Assembly (NCBI RefSeq): GCF_003013475.1
Contig: NZ_PXZO01000011.1
Span: 124,001-188,000, forward strand
Origin: Brevibacillus porteri
GTDB taxonomy: Bacteria; Bacillota; Bacilli; Brevibacillales; Brevibacillaceae
Direction: 5' to 3'
Length of the DNA: 64,000 nt
The position numbers and the translations under genes are program-made. Under the pieces are notes generated by a model. It saw only the letters and a list, made by a program, of their open reading frames with translations, did not search any database and was not told where the DNA came from. Shown here piece after piece: positions 1 to 8,087 of this stretch; the first letter of the stretch is position 1; each line of letters opens with the position of its first letter.

Positions 1-121
1 TATGCGGCTTGCGATTGAAACCTTGGATGGAGAATTGGTAGGGACGATCAACTCGCATCACTGTGATCCCCGGAATGGAAATTTTCAATATGGGCTGTTA
101 AAAAGTGAATTTGTCAGATAA
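1..121 (+). pseudogene. GNAT acetyltransferase, 3' fragment
   Basis: A reading frame enters from the left edge and stops at 119-121. The visible 39 residues include VGTINSHHCDPRNGNFQYGL, which is typical of the central strand region of GNAT N-acetyltransferases of the RimJ/RimL kind. In that family this segment is followed by the acetyl-CoA loop and another 60 or more residues. Here the protein ends after KSEFVR, so the acetyl-CoA-binding half is missing. I read it as a truncated or frameshifted gene; only its end is visible. A terminator hairpin follows directly. Confidence 0.55.
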
Positions 122-131
122 TCTTTGAATC

Positions 132-162
132 ACTCTCTCGCTGCTACAGGGGAGAGTTTTTT
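132..162 (+). terminator. Rho-independent terminator after the GNAT fragment
   Basis: Stem ACTCTC (132-137) pairs with GAGAGT (152-157), with a 14-nt loop, followed by a T-run. It lies just downstream of the stop at 121. Confidence 0.6.
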
Positions 163-292
163 GTTTATATACAAAGTTGTAAAGAAACTGAAAATAAAGG
201 TAAACAAAGTGAAAATATAATGACTGAATATTATCTAAAATAAAACATGTTTGAATGCTAAAACATTTGCAACAAGAATTGGGGGAACACAG

Positions 293-1870
293 ATGAAAAA
301 GAAGAGCTTTTATCACACGCTGATTGCCATGACAATCGCGGTATCTGCGGCTTTGGCTGGGTGTTCGTCGGGGCAGGATGCTTCCACTAGCGCTGGACAA
401 GCAGGGGGTACTGCGGAAGCTGGCCAAACAGGAGGAACCCTCGTCATCGCTCGTCTGTCCGATGCGAACAACCTCGATCCGCATTTCCTGTCCCAAATCC
501 CTTCAGCAGCAATCGTTCATCACAAAGTATACGAAGGGCTTGTCCGCATGGATAAAGAAAGCAAATACGTCCCATCTCTGGCAAGTGAGTGGAAGCAGCT
601 CGATGACTTGACGTGGGAATTCAAGCTGCGCCAAGGCGTGACGTTCCATGATGGAGCACCTTTCAATGCGGAAGCGGTAAAGGCAACGATCGCTCGCGTT
701 CAAGATCCTGCCGTTGGCTCCAGCCGGATTAATATGTTTGAAGCAATCAAAGAAGTGAAAGTAGTAGATGAGTACACCGTACAGTTTCTTCTGAATTACC
801 CGTACGCACCGCTCTTGTCTGTTTTGGCGAGTGCAGAGGGAAGCATCATCAGCCCGAAAGCCATTGAACAATATGGAAAAGATTTGAGCAAGCATCCAAC
901 CGGTACGGGTCCGTACAAATTCGAAAAATGGACGCCGGGCCAAGAAGTGGTTCTCGTGAGAAACGATAGCTACTATGGCGGTACACCAAATTTGGATAAA
1001 GTTGTTTTCAAAACCGTACCAGAAGACACGACTCGCCTCGCCATGGTTGAGACAGGTGAAGTTCAAGTGGCAGAAAACCTGCCTGTGACGGACATCGATC
1101 GCGTGCAAAATTCTCCATCGATGCAGTTGGGGCGATACCCTGGCTTCTCTGTCGATCACATCGGATTGAATACAAAGAAAAAGCCTTTTGACGATGTGCG
1201 TGTCCGCCAAGCCATTGCCCACGCAATCGACAAGAAAACCATTATTGAAGGCGTTTACAATAGCGTAGGAACGCCAGCTCACTCCTCGATTACACCAGCG
1301 ATGGTTGGGTACAGCCCGAATGTAAAAGACATTCCGTATGACGTCGAGAAAGCCAAGCAATTGCTCGCAGAGGCTGGATATCCGAACGGCTTCAAAGCAA
1401 AAATCGCGTTGAATGACAACAAAGCACGAATTAGCGTAGCCGAGGTTTTGCAGCAACAGATGAAGCCAATCGGTATTGACCTGCAACTGGATGTTATGGA
1501 ATTCGGGGCGTATATCGAAGCAGCATCCAAAGGGGAGACAGACCTGTTCATGAGCGGATGGGGGAATGCTACGGGAGATCCCGATTACAACCAGGCCAAC
1601 CTGTATCACTCAAAAGCACATGGCGCACCAGGAAATCATTCCTTTTACAACAATCCGGAAGTGGACAAGCTGATTGACGAAGGACGCAGAGAACCAGACG
1701 CAGAAAAACGCAAACAAATCTATGAAAAAGCACAACAAATCGAAATGAACGAAGCTCCGCTTATTCCGTTCCGATTCTCCGAGAACTTGGCGGCGATTCA
1801 AAAGAATGTACAGGGTGTATGGATTAGCCCTGCAGGCCATATCGAGATTGATGAAGTAACGATTCAATAA
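293..1870 (+). CDS. ABC transporter substrate-binding lipoprotein, family 5 (peptide/opine/glutathione type)
   Basis: A 525-residue solute-binding protein. The ATG at 293 was chosen because GGGGGAA at 281-287 gives a good ribosome binding site and the protein then starts MKKKSFYHTL, a proper signal peptide ending in the lipobox ALAGC. The mature part has the SBP_bac_5 hallmarks: GGTLVIARLSDANNLDPHF near the N-terminus, VRQAIAHAIDKKTII in the middle, and a C-terminal EKAQQIEMNEAPLIPF segment. Family members feed peptides, glutathione or nickel chelates to Dpp/Opp/Gsi-type permeases. No permease or ATPase lies beside it, so it is an orphan here and its ligand is unknown. The upstream gap holds a TATAAT at 216-221 without a convincing -35. 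A strong terminator follows. Confidence 0.93.
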   Translation: MKKKSFYHTLIAMTIAVSAALAGCSSGQDASTSAGQAGGTAEAGQTGGTLVIARLSDANNLDPHFLSQIPSAAIVHHKVYEGLVRMDKESKYVPSLASEWKQLDDLTWEFKLRQGVTFHDGAPFNAEAVKATIARVQDPAVGSSRINMFEAIKEVKVVDEYTVQFLLNYPYAPLLSVLASAEGSIISPKAIEQYGKDLSKHPTGTGPYKFEKWTPGQEVVLVRNDSYYGGTPNLDKVVFKTVPEDTTRLAMVETGEVQVAENLPVTDIDRVQNSPSMQLGRYPGFSVDHIGLNTKKKPFDDVRVRQAIAHAIDKKTIIEGVYNSVGTPAHSSITPAMVGYSPNVKDIPYDVEKAKQLLAEAGYPNGFKAKIALNDNKARISVAEVLQQQMKPIGIDLQLDVMEFGAYIEAASKGETDLFMSGWGNATGDPDYNQANLYHSKAHGAPGNHSFYNNPEVDKLIDEGRREPDAEKRKQIYEKAQQIEMNEAPLIPFRFSENLAAIQKNVQGVWISPAGHIEIDEVTIQ

Positions 1871-1876
1871 TACGAG

Positions 1877-1911
1877 ACGCCGCTGACATGCTTGTGTCAG
1901 TGGCGTTTTTT
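1877..1911 (+). terminator. Rho-independent terminator of the binding-protein gene
   Basis: A 12-bp stem (1877-1888 with 1895-1906, one G-T pair) has a 6-nt loop and is followed by five Ts. It starts 7 nt after the stop codon. Confidence 0.9.
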
Positions 1912-1985
1912 GGTTGAAAAGTAGAACGCCATCCCCTAAGATAGATTATATTTTGTTGACCAGCGTGTAGCGGAGGTGGACTAGC

Positions 1986-2465
1986 GTGAAGCAAGGAAAA
2001 ACGAATGCGATGCGGATTTTGGATAAAGAAAAAATCGCATACACCATGCTGACATATGCGACGGATGATGGGAAAATCGACGGAATTGCCGTCGCCCAAA
2101 AGATCGGTCGCGAAAAGAATGTTGTCTATAAAACATTGATTTCGCAAGGGACGAGCAAATCGTATTATGTGTTTGTCATTCCCGTTGAAGCCGAGCTTGA
2201 TCTCAAAAAAGCGGCCAAATCAGTCGGAGAGAAGAAGATCGAGATGATTCCTGTGAAGGAGATCACCAAAGTATCTGGCTATATTCGTGGTGGATGTTCG
2301 CCGGTGGGGATGAAGAAATTGTTTCCGACGGTGATCGATCAACGAGCACAATCGTTAGAGACGATCATCGTCAGTGGCGGAAACATTGGCGTCCAGATCG
2401 AGATGGCAGTAGAGGGCTTGTTACAAGCAACGAAAGGCTCCTTGGCAGATGTATCGGCAATCTAA
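1986..2465 (+). CDS. ybaK: YbaK/EbsC-type Cys-tRNA(Pro) deacylase
   Basis: A 159-residue protein of the YbaK branch of the ProRS INS-domain superfamily. It hydrolyses Cys-tRNA(Pro) formed by misacylation in the cytoplasm. The family signature GYIRGGCSPVGMKK is present around residues 97-110, together with VYKTLI and the C-terminal VSGGNIGVQIEM block. Length is normal. The start is GTG at 1986, preceded by GGAGGTGG at 1972-1979. It is a single-gene unit between two terminators. Confidence 0.93.
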   Translation: MKQGKTNAMRILDKEKIAYTMLTYATDDGKIDGIAVAQKIGREKNVVYKTLISQGTSKSYYVFVIPVEAELDLKKAAKSVGEKKIEMIPVKEITKVSGYIRGGCSPVGMKKLFPTVIDQRAQSLETIIVSGGNIGVQIEMAVEGLLQATKGSLADVSAI

Positions 2466-2501
2466 AGCAAAAGACCACGGCATTAGCTGTGGTCTTTTGC
2501 T
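2466..2501. terminator. Bidirectional terminator between ybaK and the convergent gene
   Basis: The perfect 13-bp stem AGCAAAAGACCAC/GTGGTCTTTTGCT (2466-2478, 2489-2501) carries T-rich flanks on both strands. It separates the convergent genes ending at 2465 and 2504. Confidence 0.85.
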
Positions 2502-2503
2502 GT

Positions 2504-3328
2504 TTATGGAAAAAGTCCCGTCCAAACTTGGATAGGGGTGTCGCATGAGCAGCAGTTCAATTCACCAGCAAGATAAGGAAGATGGTCAAGCAGCTTTTTA
2601 TCCCCAATCTCAAGTGCACGTTGGTATAGTCTCTGAAGTCCACTGTCATTTGTCATGTCCGGTTTTTTGGAGATGATTGAAAATCGTTTCGCTGTACCAT
2701 GAGAAACGGGATCGTCTTCGTAAGCGAACAAAATCTCCTCTTCCTCATCTGGCCATATGTAGATAGACTGATCGCACGTCGGACACACCGTCACATATTC
2801 GTCTCCCTCCGAAAAGGTGAGAAGCATGTTGGCAATATCTTTGTCCCCACGAAACGCAGCGTCCGCAGCCAGTATGTAGCGCTTGTCTGCATCATGCTCT
2901 CCCATCTGTGCTAGGTGAAGGATTGATTCTGTTTGCTCTGTCAGTGATAGAATGGCACGGCGGTATTCACGATAGATCTCTCTGATGGTTTCTTGATCCA
3001 ATAAGGGTGTGGAATCTCGTAAAAACTCCGATGGTACATCCATATGAGGCGCATTTTCGCTACTGGCTTCGAACATGCCGCAGGTTATGAAGATTTCCAA
3101 CAGAATATCAGCGCTCTCTGTTTTTAAAGCGATCTCTACTAAATAGGGGACTGCAGCATATGTACATGGATAAATCGTATTTTGATGATACAGAAGCTCC
3201 CAATACAACTCTTCTTTTTCATCGGAAAAATAGTCGTGCTGAACATGCTGGATGAGCGCAGGGACGCGATCAGACAAACCATAAGGACCTTGTAGCTTAC
3301 CCCATAATGGACTTGCTAAATCTAACAT
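2504..3328 (-). CDS. Hypothetical protein with paired CxxC motifs
   Basis: I do not recognise a named family with certainty. The 274-residue protein begins MLDLASPLWGKLQGPYG and contains LYHQNTIYPCTYAAVPYLVEIA, a segment common in HEAT-like helical proteins of unknown role in bacteria. The C-terminal third has CPTC and CCSC pairs that could hold a structural zinc, plus an acidic run (DEEEE). There is no signal peptide or membrane segment. The ATG at 3328 was preferred to the one at 3370 because AGAGAGGTG lies 8 nt upstream on the minus strand. It is monocistronic. A role as an immunity or scaffold protein is possible but unsupported by its neighbours. Confidence 0.6.
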   Translation of the reverse strand: MLDLASPLWGKLQGPYGLSDRVPALIQHVQHDYFSDEKEELYWELLYHQNTIYPCTYAAVPYLVEIALKTESADILLEIFITCGMFEASSENAPHMDVPSEFLRDSTPLLDQETIREIYREYRRAILSLTEQTESILHLAQMGEHDADKRYILAADAAFRGDKDIANMLLTFSEGDEYVTVCPTCDQSIYIWPDEEEEILFAYEDDPVSHGTAKRFSIISKKPDMTNDSGLQRLYQRALEIGDKKLLDHLPYLAGELNCCSCDTPIQVWTGLFP

Positions 3329-3397
3329 TAGAACAACACCTCTCTTGCTGAAATGAGCCACTATTCCCATATCATAGTAAAACTCTCCTCATTCCGC

Positions 3398-3419
3398 TAT
3401 AATTTGATAATGATTATCA
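3398..3419 (+). promoter_or_regulatory. Fur box overlapping a -10 element
   Basis: TGATAAT-G-ATTATCA at 3405-3419 is an exact match to the Bacillus Fur 7-1-7 box. TATAAT at 3398-3403 sits directly upstream, so iron-loaded Fur would cover the transcription start. It precedes the AraC/siderophore-binding remnant at 3421, which fits iron control. Confidence 0.8.
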
Positions 3420-3420
3420 T

Positions 3421-4119
3421 GTGCATTTTGCGCATCGGATGGGATGGACAGAGTTGAGTTCTACAAATATTCAAGAAAACATTCTTTTTTTCGACAGAAT
3501 GAATCTGGAATCACAAAATGTGGATCAGAAAACAAAACTGACCCTTCATCCAGAGATGGGCGAGGGGTATGTTCGTCGGTTTCTTCCTCGGTATGATATG
3601 GAAGTGGTTGTATCCGACTATACATTTTACCGATCACAGTGCATCTCTCTATCTACGAAAAGCCCTATGGTAGAGCTTAATTTTTGTTTAAAAGGGGAGA
3701 GAGGCATAAGCGTGCAAGGCAAAGAGCACCAGTTGCTGCCAGGACTGTGCTCGCTTCAATTCATGTCAGAAGTGGAAGCAAGGTTTGAATATGTTGGAAA
3801 TGAGCCGTTCTACATGCTTGGCATCGGTATTCCTGTGTCGACCTTTCATCATTTTATGGAGGAGTCGAATGGACAGCTTTCATTGGAGAGCCTCGCTCAA
3901 TTAAATCCAGACCATCTGTTCGTCATCAATAATTGGCAAGCGCCGATCCAAGGTGGAGTGAAAGAGACCTTGAAAGGAAGCAACGTCTGGAATAGCTTGA
4001 ACGCCGTCAAAAACAACCAGGTTTATGAATTGGCAGACCCGTCGTTACCTGGACCGATGGCTCTTGCGAAAATAGACGGGATTGAAGAAATCATGAAAGC
4101 GATGGGAAAGCATAAATAA
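3421..4119 (+). pseudogene. Internally deleted AraC regulator / siderophore-binding fusion (Btr-like remnant)
   Basis: The 232-residue product joins two unrelated ends. Residues about 27-150 (YVRRFLPRYDMEVVVSDY, ELNFCLKGERG) look like the N-terminal sensor domain of PchR-type AraC regulators. From about residue 155 it reads SLESLAQLNPDHLFVINNW and ends with VWNSLNAVKNNQVYEL, the C-terminal lobe of iron-siderophore binding proteins. B. subtilis Btr (YbbB) has sensor, AraC HTH and a full binding-protein domain in about 530 residues. Here the HTH and most of the binding domain are gone while the frame is kept. The start is uncertain: GTG 3421 lies only about 10 nt after the expected transcription start, and ATG 3439 or 3499 are alternatives without good ribosome binding sites. 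The Fur box upstream is intact. Confidence 0.65.
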
Positions 4120-4195
4120 CGGGTACGATCACCTTCCTGTATACTTAATCATAATCGGAACGAATCGGTAAGCAACTAAAGGAGATCCATACGTA

Positions 4196-5220
4196 ATGAA
4201 AGCAGACCGTATAAATTTCCCGGCGGGATTTTGGGCGGGATTACAACGACTAGGGATTGCCCCCCTCGACCTAGCTCGCAGAGCGCGCCTGCCACTCACC
4301 ATTTTTACAGAACCAGCTGTAGTCACCACTGCCCAATATTTCAGAATCTGGCAAGCGTACGCCGATCTAATTGGTGACACTGCTATGGGAATCATCAAGC
4401 TATCCACCACCTTTGAAGCGGCACAATACCCACCGACTGTTTTAGCGACCTACCATGCTCGTGACTATCGCGACGCGCTTAATCGAATGGCCCGATACAA
4501 ACAACTGTGCCCTCCGGAAAGGCTGCGTATTACAGAGGAGGGCGAGCGCTGTACAATCGAATTGGAGTGGATGCACAGCGAGCAACCCGGTCCACCAGTC
4601 TTGGTTGGAACCACGCTAGCCTTTCTTCTAGAACTTGGGCGACGGGGCACTGGCACGCGTTTAACTGCACAGTCCGTGGAATTTTCTCACTCGATGGGGG
4701 ATGTCACTGCTCTCGAAGCTTACTTCGGTTGCCCGATACGGATTGGTGCCACCGTTAACCGATTAACACTCCATCGACGCGATCTGGACCGCCTCTTTCT
4801 TTCGTATAACAAAGAATTGTTGGAGATATTGACACCTGTATTGAACCGATCATTGGATGAGCAGTGCAGTCATTCCATTGCGGAGATGGTCAAGTGGATC
4901 TTGAAGCGAAGTCAACAGGAGGCCGCCTTGATATTCGAGCTGTTGCCAGCGAGCTGGGCATGAGCGATCGTACCTTGCAGCGCCGTCTTACGGATGAATG
5001 CACAACGTTCAAGCAACTGTTGACACAGGCTCGGCATGAACAGGCACGAGAATACTTGGCCGACCCCAAGCTCGATATAAAAGAAGTGGCTTTCTTAATT
5101 GGATACGAAGATCAGAACTCATTTTACCGGGCCTTTCGCCTTTGGGAAGGCGATACACCTTCCAATTGGCGTTCCGAATACTTTAGGGTCAATCCCGCCG
5201 TCAAAGAATTTCCAAGCTAA
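4196..5220 (+). pseudogene. AraC-family regulator with an arabinose-binding-like N-domain, frameshifted
   Basis: Two overlapping frames together make one AraC regulator of the OruR/Arabinose_bd (PF12625) type. Frame 1 starts at ATG 4196 behind AAAGGAG and runs to 4963; it carries the sensor domain up to MVKWILKRS. Frame 2 supplies TGGRLDIRAVASELGMSDRTLQRRL and the second helix pair IKEVAFLIGYEDQNSFYRAF, ending at 5220. The join lies near 4910-4925. A single indel would restore a normal protein of about 340 residues. No slippery heptamer is visible, so programmed frameshifting is unlikely. This is a mutation or a sequencing error. The sensor half alone would lack DNA binding. Confidence 0.75.
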
Positions 5221-5408
5221 CCCGTTCCAAGCGGGGCTACCATTTTCCCGGTTTCACTATTTGGCGGGTAAAGCAAGAAATTTGGCGTTGTACGCTAGTT
5301 ACCGAACGATCCAGACAAAGTACGATAATCTCAATTCGGAGCACTAGGATGTTCCAAGATTAACTTCTAGTCAGCTTGCCGTGAATGGCTACAAAGGAGA
5401 CAAGTGTT

Positions 5409-6200
5409 ATGGATATGGGATTAAGGAACAAAACTGCTTTCGTTACTGGATCGACGAAAGGTATTGGGAAAGCAATTGCCATAGAGCTTGCCAGAGAAGG
5501 CGTCAATGTCCTCGTTAATGGACGAAATGATGAAGAGGTAGAACGAATCGTACATGAATTGAAGTCGCAATTCCCGACTACTTCTCCTCAGAATGCTACG
5601 GCTGATATTGTGGATAGGCTGCAAAGAGAAGCTATATTTGAGAAATATCCCAATGTGGATATTCTCGTTAACAATATGGGTATTTATGAAATCATGTCCT
5701 ATGAAGACGTTGACGATGAAGTATGGGAAAAATACTTCCGAACAAACGTCCTTGCCGCTAATGGATTATCTAAATTTTACTTACCGAACATGTTGAAGAA
5801 CAATTATGGACGAATCATCTTTATAGCAAGTGAAGAAGCGATCATGCCTTCAGGGCAAATGCCTCAGTATTGCATGACGAAAACGATGCTATTATCACTA
5901 TCAAAAAGCCTATCTAAATTAACGGTAGGAACAGAAGTCACATCCAATACAATCATGCCAGGACCAACGCTTTCCGAAAATGTATATCAAATCATCGATC
6001 GTTTGTTTCCTAATGATATGGCATTTTCGGAAAAAGAAAAGCAATTTATGGTAGCAAACCTGCCCCAATCCGAATTACAGCGGTTTATCAAGCCTTTTGA
6101 AATAGGCAGGCTCGTAGCATTCGTATCCAGCCCTTATGCAACCGCATTTAAAGGTTCACCAATCCGTATAGACGGGGGCATGGTGCCAACTATTTTTTAA
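5409..6200 (+). CDS. Short-chain dehydrogenase/reductase
   Basis: A 263-residue NAD(P)-dependent oxidoreductase of the classical SDR family. It has the cofactor motif TGSTKGIG near residue 14, NNMG in place of the usual NNAG, and the catalytic YCMTK (YxxxK) with an upstream serine in IIFIASEEA. The C-terminal RIDGGMVP is also typical. The start is ATG 5409 with AAAGGAG 9 nt upstream; the ATG at 5385 lacks a site. Substrate unknown. It is the only intact gene between the broken AraC and VOC genes. The 188 bases before it contain nothing I can name. Confidence 0.88.
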   Translation: MDMGLRNKTAFVTGSTKGIGKAIAIELAREGVNVLVNGRNDEEVERIVHELKSQFPTTSPQNATADIVDRLQREAIFEKYPNVDILVNNMGIYEIMSYEDVDDEVWEKYFRTNVLAANGLSKFYLPNMLKNNYGRIIFIASEEAIMPSGQMPQYCMTKTMLLSLSKSLSKLTVGTEVTSNTIMPGPTLSENVYQIIDRLFPNDMAFSEKEKQFMVANLPQSELQRFIKPFEIGRLVAFVSSPYATAFKGSPIRIDGGMVPTIF

Positions 6201-6274
6201 CTGCGATCAGAATTGCCAATATTATCATACATATGATACGATAATGTTGAAAAAGACAAGGGAGGATGTCCAGT

Positions 6275-6648
6275 ATGATTAAAGGATTATACGAAGCACA
6301 TTTACCTGTCAAAAATCTCTTGAGATCCATTGCGTTTTACAAACAGCTGGATTTGGAACTCGCTCACCAGACTGATACCATTGCTTTCTTTTGGATTGAA
6401 AAAGGGCGCAGCTGGTTAGGGTTATGGGAGACAGACCGTGTAGATACCCCTTATCACGTTTCGTTACGTCACGTTGCCTTTCAAATTGATCGCAAAGATA
6501 TGGATGAAGCGAAGAAGTGGTTGGAACAGAAGGGGATAGAGGTAACAACTAGCTTCGGTTTCCCACCAGAAAAACAGCCTTACGAATTGATTTTGAGGAA
6601 GCCTTCAAAATGATGACGCTAGAGGAGTGGGATAATAGGGAAGGATAG
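6275..6648 (+). pseudogene. VOC (glyoxalase/fosfomycin-resistance fold) gene with internal deletion
   Basis: The frame from ATG 6275 (GGGAGG at 6260-6265) encodes the first half of a VOC protein (LYEAHLPVKNLLRSIAFYKQ, VSLRHVAFQID). It then ends abruptly at 6613 as QPYELILRKPSK. Another frame directly at 6595-6648 encodes EEAFKMMTLEEWDNREG, which looks like the true C-terminal end of this family. The conserved strand with the last metal ligand (the FxDPDGNxxE region, about 30 residues) is missing between them. A deletion that also shifted the frame explains this. The enzyme is probably inactive. Confidence 0.6.
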
Positions 6649-6649
6649 G

Positions 6650-6688
6650 AAAAAAGCTGACCCGTTATATCCTCACAAGCGGGTCAGC
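6650..6688 (-). terminator. Terminator of the minus-strand monooxygenase gene
   Basis: Stem GCTGACCCG (6656-6664) pairs with CGGGTCAGC (6680-6688). The A-tract at 6650-6655 gives a U-tract on the minus-strand transcript, 36 nt after that gene's stop. Confidence 0.8.
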
Positions 6689-6724
6689 CACGATAAATTC
6701 ATTTTGGAATCTGTCTGACGCCAA

Positions 6725-7741
6725 TCAGGAAACAGTCAGTTCCGAAATTGCTTCCCGCAACCGCTCATATGACAGCATTCGTTTTTGAAAGTCTTTGATA
6801 GGGGCTGTAATGATGATTTCCTCGATGTCGTACTGATCCTGGATGGCGATGAGCTTTTCCCGTACCGTGTCTTTCGTTCCGTGAATGACATTCGCTTCCT
6901 TTACCTCAATCGTATACGGCTCGACGGATTGAAGCCCGAATTCTTCCGCCTTTTTCAGACTGGTGACGGTTACGGTTTTTCCGCTTTGCAAATGGATTTT
7001 GGCGACTTTGCTTTCCTTTGCTAATTGAGCGGCTTCTTCTTCGGTATCGGCTACGATGACAGAAAGGGCAAGGAGTGCTTGCGGGTTGGCGATTCTGCCT
7101 GGACGAAACTGTTTTCGGTAGGCTTCCATGGCGGCTTGACTCACCGTCTCATCATGGTTGATAAACAGGGCAAATACGTATGGAATACCCCGGGAAGCAG
7201 CTAATTCTGCGCTTTCGATACTGGTACCCAATAAGAATAAATCAGCAGGCACGGGCGGAGTCGGAATGACTTTTAATCCATAAAGGGAGTGCGCAGGTAT
7301 TAGCTCGTCGTGGAGAAAATGCTCGAGTTCTTCGAGTTTTTCTGCAAGAGTTCGGTTGGTTCCTGTGCTCTCCTGTTGCAGTGCTTTTGTCGATAACGGA
7401 AGCCCACCGGGAGCTCTGCCAATACCGAGATCGACGCGACCAGGTGCCAGGGAAGCCAGTACATGGAAATTTTCAGCTACTTTATACGGGCTGTAGTGTT
7501 GTAGCATTACTCCACCGGAACCGATACGGATACGTTCTGTTTTCGCCAGCAAATGGGCGATGAGCACCTCTGGTGATGAGCCGACCACATGATCTAAGTC
7601 GTGATGCTCAGACACCCAAAATCGGTGATAGCCGAGTTCTTCGGCCTTCTTGACCAAGGCAATGGTATGCAAAAATGCCTCTGTTGCCGTTTCTCCTTCT
7701 TGGATGGGACTCTGATCCAAAATGCTTAGTTTTAGCGTCAT
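6725..7741 (-). CDS. Luciferase-like (LLM) flavin monooxygenase, CmoO/YtmO-like
   Basis: A 338-residue FMN-dependent monooxygenase of the MsnO8/LLM subfamily. Diagnostic stretches are LSILDQSPI at the start, YHRFWVSEHHD, IRIGSGGVMLQHYSPYKVAE and GRVDLGIGRAPGG. The start is ATG 7741 (minus strand), with AGGAGCG upstream. It is divergent from the glutaredoxin-metNIQ operon and matches the YtmO (CmoO) component of the B. subtilis ytm/ytn sulfur operon. By analogy it would take part in oxidative C-S cleavage of N-acetylated S-alkylcysteines; that role is inference from family and context. Expression probably passes through a leader terminator at 7770-7818. Confidence 0.88.
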   Translation of the reverse strand: MTLKLSILDQSPIQEGETATEAFLHTIALVKKAEELGYHRFWVSEHHDLDHVVGSSPEVLIAHLLAKTERIRIGSGGVMLQHYSPYKVAENFHVLASLAPGRVDLGIGRAPGGLPLSTKALQQESTGTNRTLAEKLEELEHFLHDELIPAHSLYGLKVIPTPPVPADLFLLGTSIESAELAASRGIPYVFALFINHDETVSQAAMEAYRKQFRPGRIANPQALLALSVIVADTEEEAAQLAKESKVAKIHLQSGKTVTVTSLKKAEEFGLQSVEPYTIEVKEANVIHGTKDTVREKLIAIQDQYDIEEIIITAPIKDFQKRMLSYERLREAISELTVS

Positions 7742-7769
7742 GTTGTTGTTCGCTCCTATTCGTAAAGTA

Positions 7770-7818
7770 AAAATAGAGGCCCCCTGATCGTACGTTTTCA
7801 TGTACAAAGGGGGCCTCT
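7770..7818 (-). terminator. Leader terminator (attenuator) ahead of the CmoO-like gene
   Basis: On the minus strand an 11-bp perfect stem (AGAGGCCCCCT with AGGGGGCCTCT, 7808-7818 and 7775-7785) is followed by ATTTTTA. It lies between the minus promoter (7857-7886) and the start codon at 7741. A 14-codon frame starting at 7842 (minus strand) runs into the hairpin and contains one Cys codon. No S-box or T-box core is visible. Confidence 0.7.
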
Positions 7819-7856
7819 GGATGTCCAGTCGGCTAATTTCATAGTTATTTGCTAGG

Positions 7857-7886
7857 ATTTTATCGGTAACCCCATTTCATTGTCAA
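7857..7886 (-). promoter_or_regulatory. Sigma-A promoter for the CmoO-like gene
   Basis: On the minus strand TTGACA (7881-7886) and TAAAAT (7857-7862) are spaced by 18 nt. Transcription would start near 7850 and give a leader of about 110 nt. Confidence 0.65.
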
Positions 7887-7931
7887 TGACTTTTTCAATC
7901 CTTGGTAATCGTGATGCAGTGAAATTAGCTG

Positions 7932-7959
7932 TTGACGTGGCAAAGCTGCGAATGATAAT
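7932..7959 (+). promoter_or_regulatory. Sigma-A promoter for the sulfur-salvage operon
   Basis: TTGACG (7932-7937), a 16-nt spacer and GATAAT (7954-7959) face the glutaredoxin gene. The predicted start near 7966 leaves a leader of about 120 nt that contains the terminator at 8007-8038. Confidence 0.6.
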
Positions 7960-8006
7960 ATCCCAAGTAATCCGATGCGAATTAAAAATGTCGACCAGAC
8001 AACTGG

Positions 8007-8038
8007 AGACTTCCTGCCAATGGGTAGGGGGTCTTTTT
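8007..8038 (+). terminator. Leader terminator (attenuator) ahead of the glutaredoxin gene
   Basis: A 12-bp stem with G-T pairs (8007-8018 with 8023-8034), a 4-nt loop and a T-rich tail. No plus-strand gene lies upstream, so this is a leader element. An ATG at 7988 opens a frame whose single early Cys codon (8015-8017) falls in the first stem strand. Confidence 0.6.
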
Positions 8039-8087
8039 GTTTTTGGATCGCGCCGGAAGACAGCGTTGGGAGAAGGAGGAGTAGTAC

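Noticed and set aside
503-1609. A 368-codon open frame on the minus strand opposite the peptide-binding protein
   Set aside because: It has no ribosome site or family motif and lies wholly within a strongly conserved gene.
4890-4963. Programmed ribosomal frameshift in the AraC gene
   Set aside because: No slippery heptamer with a downstream structure is visible. A simple indel explains it better.
7742-8087. S-box (SAM) or T-box riboswitch ahead of the sulfur genes
   Set aside because: No conserved S-box core or T-box GGTGG sequence is present, and the leaders before the hairpins are only about 30-40 nt.
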